The position numbers and the translations under genes are program-made. The notes under the pieces are model-generated. The model searched no databases, had not been told where the DNA came from, and worked only from the letters and a program-made list of their open reading frames with translations. 64,000 bases of DNA from Dactylonectria macrodidyma (Eukaryota; Ascomycota; Sordariomycetes; Hypocreales; Nectriaceae): NCBI GenBank assembly GCA_020744425.1, contig JAGMUV010000002.1:2400501-2464500 (forward strand). The letters are read 5' to 3'. The stretch's first letter is position 1; every line of letters begins with the position of its first letter. Shown piece by piece: positions 60,122-64,000 of the stretch.

Positions 60122-62095
60122 ATGACGTCAACCTCCGAATCGGCCGCGGGCTCTCGTGAAGCTCCGCCCTCGACGCGCCACCGGCTCGACGGTGGCAGCT
60201 CCTGCAACTCCTATCCCGTCCAATCCGCCGAGGGATCCAACGAGCAATCCCCTCTTCTCGGAAGCAATCGCGAGGGTCAAAATGACCCGACGGATGGAGA
60301 CACCTGGCTCGGCGATGAAGACAACACGCAGACTACCAAGAGTGTCTGGTACCTCATTTTGCTGACAATCAGCATTGGCGGCCTGCAGATCGCCTGGTCC
60401 GTCGAGCTGTCCAATGGCTCGCCGTATCTGCTGTCTCTCGGCCTCAGCAAGTCTTTGATGGCTCTGGTCTGGATCGCAGGTCCCTTGACAGGCACCCTGG
60501 TTCAGCCGTATATCGGCATGTTGAGCGACAACTGCCGCCTGCCCTGGGGCAAGCGGAAGCCCTTCATGGTCGGCGGCTCGATTGGTACCATCGTCGGTCT
60601 CTTATTCCTGGGTTGGACCAAGGAAATTGTCGCCAACTTTCTCGGCTTATTTGGCGCGCAACCCGAATCACAAGGCGTCAAGACGACCACCATCATCGTT
60701 GCCGTCATTGGTGTCTATGTGCTGGATTTCGCAATTAACACTGTACAAGCGGCTATCCGCGCCTTTATTGTTGACTGCGCGCCGGCCCACCAACAGGAGG
60801 CCGCGAATGCCATGGCCAGCCGGATCACGGGTTTTGGCAACATCGTGGGATACATTGCTGGATATGTCGATCTTCCGAAGCACCTGTGGTTTCTTGGAAG
60901 AACCCAGTTCCAGGTCCTCTGCGCTATTGCCAGCGTCGCCCTTGCTTCTACCGTCCTTGTAAGCACCGCCATCATCCCCGAGCGGGATCCTCGGTTGGAT
61001 GGACCTCCTCAGCAGGATAGGCCGAACGTCTTTGCCTTCTTCTTTACCATTTTCAAGTCTATCAAACGATTGCCACCCCAGATCAAGCGCGTGTGCGAGG
61101 TTCAATTCTTTGCCTGGATTGGTTTCTTTCCCCTACTCTTCTACACGTCTTCGTACATTGGAGAGATTTACGTGGAACCCTACCTCCAGGAAAACCCCCA
61201 TATGTCACCGGATGAACTTGACAAGCTTTACGAGCGAGCGACGCGTATTGGCACATTTGCTCTCCTTATAAACTCGATTGTCAGCCTCCTCACCAATGTG
61301 TTTCTCCCATTTTTCATCGCACCGACCTATGATGTGGCACCTGAGGTAAAGATTGACGACGATGACACTCATTCATGGTCCGATCGCCTCAGGATTCCCG
61401 GCTTTACACTCAAGCGTGCCTGGTTCGCCTCGCTGATTCTCTTTGCTGGGGCTATGGCCTGTACCGTTCTTGTTCGAACTGTCCAGGCAGCGACCGTTTT
61501 GATCGGTATCGTCGGCATCACCTGGGCCATGACTCTCTGGGCGCCATGGGCCATCATCAGTGCCGAAATTAGCAAGCGTGATTCTCAAGTCCGGGCCAGG
61601 AAGACCCGGAGATTGAATTTCGACTCAAGTGTCGATGGGTCCTCAGCCGCGGGCACCCCCTCAGATGAGAATGGAGGCTCTAGCGAGAGCGCGGATGAAG
61701 ATGAGGAGATCGACCAGGCTGGAGTGATTCTTGGGATTCACAACATGGCCATCGCAGCTCCACAGATCATCGCCACTGTAGGTTCCAGCATCATCTTTAG
61801 GATCTGGCAGAAACCTCGTGGCACGCCTGGCGACCACAGCATTGCGATAGTGTTGGCCCTTGGCGGTGCATGCGTCTTGGTGTCCTCCTTCTTCGTGGCG
61901 AAGATCAAAGACGACGCATCAATGCCAGCCGATGCCATGATCGAAGCAGAACAAGGCCGGGCGACTGTGGAAGGTACAAGCCGACCGGGATCTTCCTGGA
62001 GCCGAAAGTCCAGTTACGAACAGCTCTCCAGGGCGAGCCAGGGACGGGCCACGCTGACAAGAAACAAGAGCTTTAGTGGTGCGGAGATGCACTGA
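60122..62095 (+). CDS. MFS/GPH sugar:H+ symporter, Sut1-like alpha-glucoside permease
   Basis: One exon encodes 657 residues from the ATG at 60122. Sucrose-carrier-type members of this family use the proton gradient to import disaccharides; fission yeast Sut1 takes up maltose and sucrose. The hydrophilic N-terminus (about 70 residues) precedes 12 likely membrane spans beginning at SVWYLILLTISIGGLQIAWSVELS. The first cytoplasmic loop carries SDNCRLPWGKRKPF, matching the SUC-type R-x-G-R-R/K-P loop. A second family feature is VLDFAINTVQAAIRAFIVD with the conserved Asp and Arg. A long acidic loop at about residues 500-540 (DEDEEIDQ) and a Ser/Arg-rich C-terminal tail (SRPGSSWSRKSS) are likely phosphorylated. 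Substrate is inferred by family. It is about 100 residues longer than plant SUTs, mostly from these loops. Confidence 0.9.
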   Translation: MTSTSESAAGSREAPPSTRHRLDGGSSCNSYPVQSAEGSNEQSPLLGSNREGQNDPTDGDTWLGDEDNTQTTKSVWYLILLTISIGGLQIAWSVELSNGSPYLLSLGLSKSLMALVWIAGPLTGTLVQPYIGMLSDNCRLPWGKRKPFMVGGSIGTIVGLLFLGWTKEIVANFLGLFGAQPESQGVKTTTIIVAVIGVYVLDFAINTVQAAIRAFIVDCAPAHQQEAANAMASRITGFGNIVGYIAGYVDLPKHLWFLGRTQFQVLCAIASVALASTVLVSTAIIPERDPRLDGPPQQDRPNVFAFFFTIFKSIKRLPPQIKRVCEVQFFAWIGFFPLLFYTSSYIGEIYVEPYLQENPHMSPDELDKLYERATRIGTFALLINSIVSLLTNVFLPFFIAPTYDVAPEVKIDDDDTHSWSDRLRIPGFTLKRAWFASLILFAGAMACTVLVRTVQAATVLIGIVGITWAMTLWAPWAIISAEISKRDSQVRARKTRRLNFDSSVDGSSAAGTPSDENGGSSESADEDEEIDQAGVILGIHNMAIAAPQIIATVGSSIIFRIWQKPRGTPGDHSIAIVLALGGACVLVSSFFVAKIKDDASMPADAMIEAEQGRATVEGTSRPGSSWSRKSSYEQLSRASQGRATLTRNKSFSGAEMH

Positions 62096-62661
62096 TTTGT
62101 ATGATGGGAGGGCGCCCGGTTTATGGATATTGGGGTTTATTTTTTCTTGGGTATGATTTCCTGGAGCAATTGGAGCACCATAAGACCAGAGCAGTTGGCC
62201 AACGGCCATGATCATTCGTTGTTGTCTACGAGCAGGGACTGTGATCCCTCAGGTCGCCGAAGCAGATTGACGATGATGGACAGGTCGGGTAGCCTAGGAT
62301 AAGTCAGTTAGCAACAGGGGCCACGAAGCCAAGAGACCGATTACGGTGCCACGGTGGATAGAATACGATTTCGTTATTCGACTTTCCTTCTACTTTATCT
62401 GGGAACACAAGAACCAAATGTACTTTATTCTCTCAAGGATGCTACCGTAAACCAATGACGGCTTAGACCACTTCATTGCTCTGCAAGAAAGGTTCCATGT
62501 GGACCAAAACCAAGAATATGCGCAGTAGGGGATGGTTTCGCCACCGTCTCGCTCTCGTCCCGACGATCACCAATTTCTCATGACCGACATCTCCAATTTT
62601 TAAACCACGTTTACTCAAGGCCATGGCCCCCCGCAACACCAAGAAAGAAGTTGGCAATCAT
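62096..62661. other. Intergenic between convergent genes
   Basis: These 566 bp hold the 3' regions of the permease and the small secreted protein. No gene is seen. Confidence 0.6.
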
Positions 62662-62970
62662 TCAGTACACCGGAACTGTCGTTGTCATCTCAATTGTCTT
62701 GACTTCACACGGCCCCAGTGACGTCCTCCTCTCGCCTGGCAGCGGGCCGAAGGTGACGTCGAATGTGGTGAATGGGACAAAGTAGAAACACCAGGATATG
62801 GAGCCATCGCAGTAGGCGTAGTCGCAGCTGATGGAATGGGTGCTTGCTGTGATGCTTGATAGAGTGGTGGTCGCTCGCGTGGGTGGAGCGGTGATGGTTT
62901 GCTTGTCGTGTGGAAGAGCCATGACGCTGGCGGAGGCAATGAAGATGGCAATGAAGCGTGCGTCAATCAT
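62662..62970 (-). CDS. Small secreted cysteine-containing protein
   Basis: One exon encodes 102 residues from the ATG at 62970. Residues 1-18 form a classic signal peptide (MIDARFIAIFIASASVMA) with likely cleavage after Ala18. The mature ~84-residue chain has four cysteines (Cys49, Cys54, Cys61, Cys88), enough for two disulfides, in a Thr/Ser-rich context with an aromatic segment SWCFYFVPFTTFDVTFGPLPGE. No known effector, hydrophobin (which has eight Cys) or CFEM pattern fits. Size, secretion signal and even Cys count are those of fungal candidate effectors or cell-surface proteins; that role is inference. It has no introns and lies alone between two unrelated genes. Confidence 0.7.
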   Translation of the reverse strand: MIDARFIAIFIASASVMALPHDKQTITAPPTRATTTLSSITASTHSISCDYAYCDGSISWCFYFVPFTTFDVTFGPLPGERRTSLGPCEVKTIEMTTTVPVY

Positions 62971-63547
62971 TGTGGCGTGTTGTTTTTTGCTATATCTTAG
63001 AGGGAAGTGAATACACTGGGCATGTGAAGGCGTGATGACTGTTGAACGAAGGTAGAGACTTATATCAGGGCTGTTGAATTCTAGCCAATCACAGGGAGGA
63101 TGGCTAATTTGGAAGTATGATGAGTGAGGATATTGCGGAATTCAGGGTGCCCGAAGACTGTTGTGGGAAGATCAGATAGAATATTCTTTCCTAATATTCC
63201 AAACCGTGATCGTTACACAGCACCAACAGGTCACGCCCCTGTGTCTTGAAGCTGATCCCGTGTGGAGTAGAAGTAACGCAAACAATTGCCAACTGTGTAA
63301 CAACATCGATTCGACTGTACGTAGTAGATTGACCACAAAACTGCATCTTCCCGGAATCGAAACTATGTTCCACAATCCAGTATCTCACTCAATATGGCGG
63401 CCTGCTTCCTGCTACCGAGGCATGGAGAGACGCTATGCCATGTGGAATCACACTGCCCGAGAGCAGGAAGAAACTGTGCCATGTATTAGGTCTCACATAT
63501 CGCTTCGCACTCGTCTACATACAACCGCTCCGCAAAGAGACCTTGAT
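62971..63547. other. Upstream region of the secreted protein gene
   Basis: These 577 bp run from the secreted-protein start to the 3' end of the MAPEG gene. Both neighbours are on the minus strand. No gene is called. Confidence 0.55.
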
Positions 63548-64000
63548 TTAGTTGGCCAGCGCCCTGCGCCCAGCCTTGATCCATAGCGCCCAAATGAGCG
63601 AGATTCCCAGGAGCCAGGACAAGCTGCGCAGACTAGCCAGCCGTCGATTCTTCTGCAGCCAGATGTAGGTAAAGTTGTAGGCCAGGCGACTGAGGACGTA
63701 CCCCAGCGTCAGAATGTTGAGCGTGCGAGTTTCGACCCCGGAAATATTGGCAGCTACCACGGCGGAAGCATAGAAGCCTAGTGTCTCGAGGCCGTTGGCC
63801 GTGGCGGCGTTGGCGCGGAGCATGCACTGCTGCTTCTATTGAAGAATTTAGCAAAAGTAAATAGCAAGGTGAGAAGAAAGCATCACGAACCATTTTATCC
63901 AGTGTCTCGGATTTGGCAACGCTATCTTGGTGGCCGCGGGGGTTCGCATTGTCGTAGAGAGCCCGTGATGAGAGTACCGCGTACACATGAGGGAGTCCTG
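63548..64000 (-). CDS. MAPEG-family membrane protein, 5' end cut by window edge
   Basis: Exons 63891 to the window end and 63548-63835 (55-bp intron, GTTCGT donor, TCAATAG acceptor, phase 0) encode the last ~130 residues; the start lies beyond 64000. The splice rebuilds LDKMKQQCMLRANAATANGLETLGFYASAVVAA, the MAPEG core (basic residue pair, then the Asn-x-x-Glu helix), followed by TLNILTLGYVLSRLAYNFTYIWL and a final span before RRALAN. MAPEG proteins are small four-helix membrane enzymes or transporters of eicosanoid and glutathione metabolism. This short fungal subgroup has no fixed substrate that I know of. The ATG at 63823 inside exon 2 is not the start. Confidence 0.85.

Overview
The window is nuclear DNA of a filamentous ascomycete (Pezizomycotina, most likely Sordariomycetes). 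The evidence is short introns of about 49-165 bp with GT..AG ends and CTAAC/CTGAC-like branch sites, no operons, mitochondrial presequences, and genes typical of these fungi: a vacuolar carboxypeptidase Y, an ELO-type elongase, a Sut1-like alpha-glucoside permease and a cnxABC-type molybdopterin gene. No species can be named. Gene density is low: about 20 loci, with several 2-7 kb stretches in which I find no gene. I saw no transposase, reverse transcriptase, CRISPR array, tRNA or rRNA gene.

Layout. 1-4861: no confident gene, possibly the edge of a truncated minus-strand gene. 4862-8412: zinc-knuckle protein (-), complex I subunit NDUFS6 (+), CFIm25/NUDT21 3'-end processing factor (-). 10654-14623: large Ser-rich protein with an RVxF-like motif (+), PET100 (+) and YebC/TACO1 (-). 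15009-21255: giant HEATR5/Laa1 HEAT-repeat protein (+). 22400-24581: a frame-disrupted RRM repeat gene and an unresolved multi-exon gene (-). 25986-30721: WDR8/WRAP73 (-) divergent from a MoaA-MoaC molybdopterin locus (+). 30722-37428: 6.7 kb without a gene. 37429-41203: FYVE protein (+) convergent with an ELO elongase (-). 44945-46641: carboxypeptidase Y (-). 48830-50710: SBDS/Sdo1 (+) convergent with ribosomal protein S18/uS13 (-). 51796-54746: F-box-like protein and a short unknown (-). 56852-58670: unknown polytopic membrane protein (-). 60122-62095: Sut1-like permease (+). 62662-62970: small secreted cysteine protein (-). 63548-64000: MAPEG protein cut by the right edge (-).

Themes. Three mitochondrial respiratory genes lie within 8.6 kb (NDUFS6, PET100, TACO1); the last two both serve cytochrome c oxidase and face each other tail to tail. 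SBDS and RPS18, both ribosomal, are also tail to tail. The most informative locus is MoaA-MoaC: the MoaA frame ends in Gly-Gly just before a stop, while an overlapping donor can splice in frame to MoaC and remove the Gly-Gly. This resembles the alternative splicing known for animal MOCS1. Exon boundaries were placed by hand from splice consensus, reading phase and family conservation. I could run no alignments, so family calls rest on recognised motifs.
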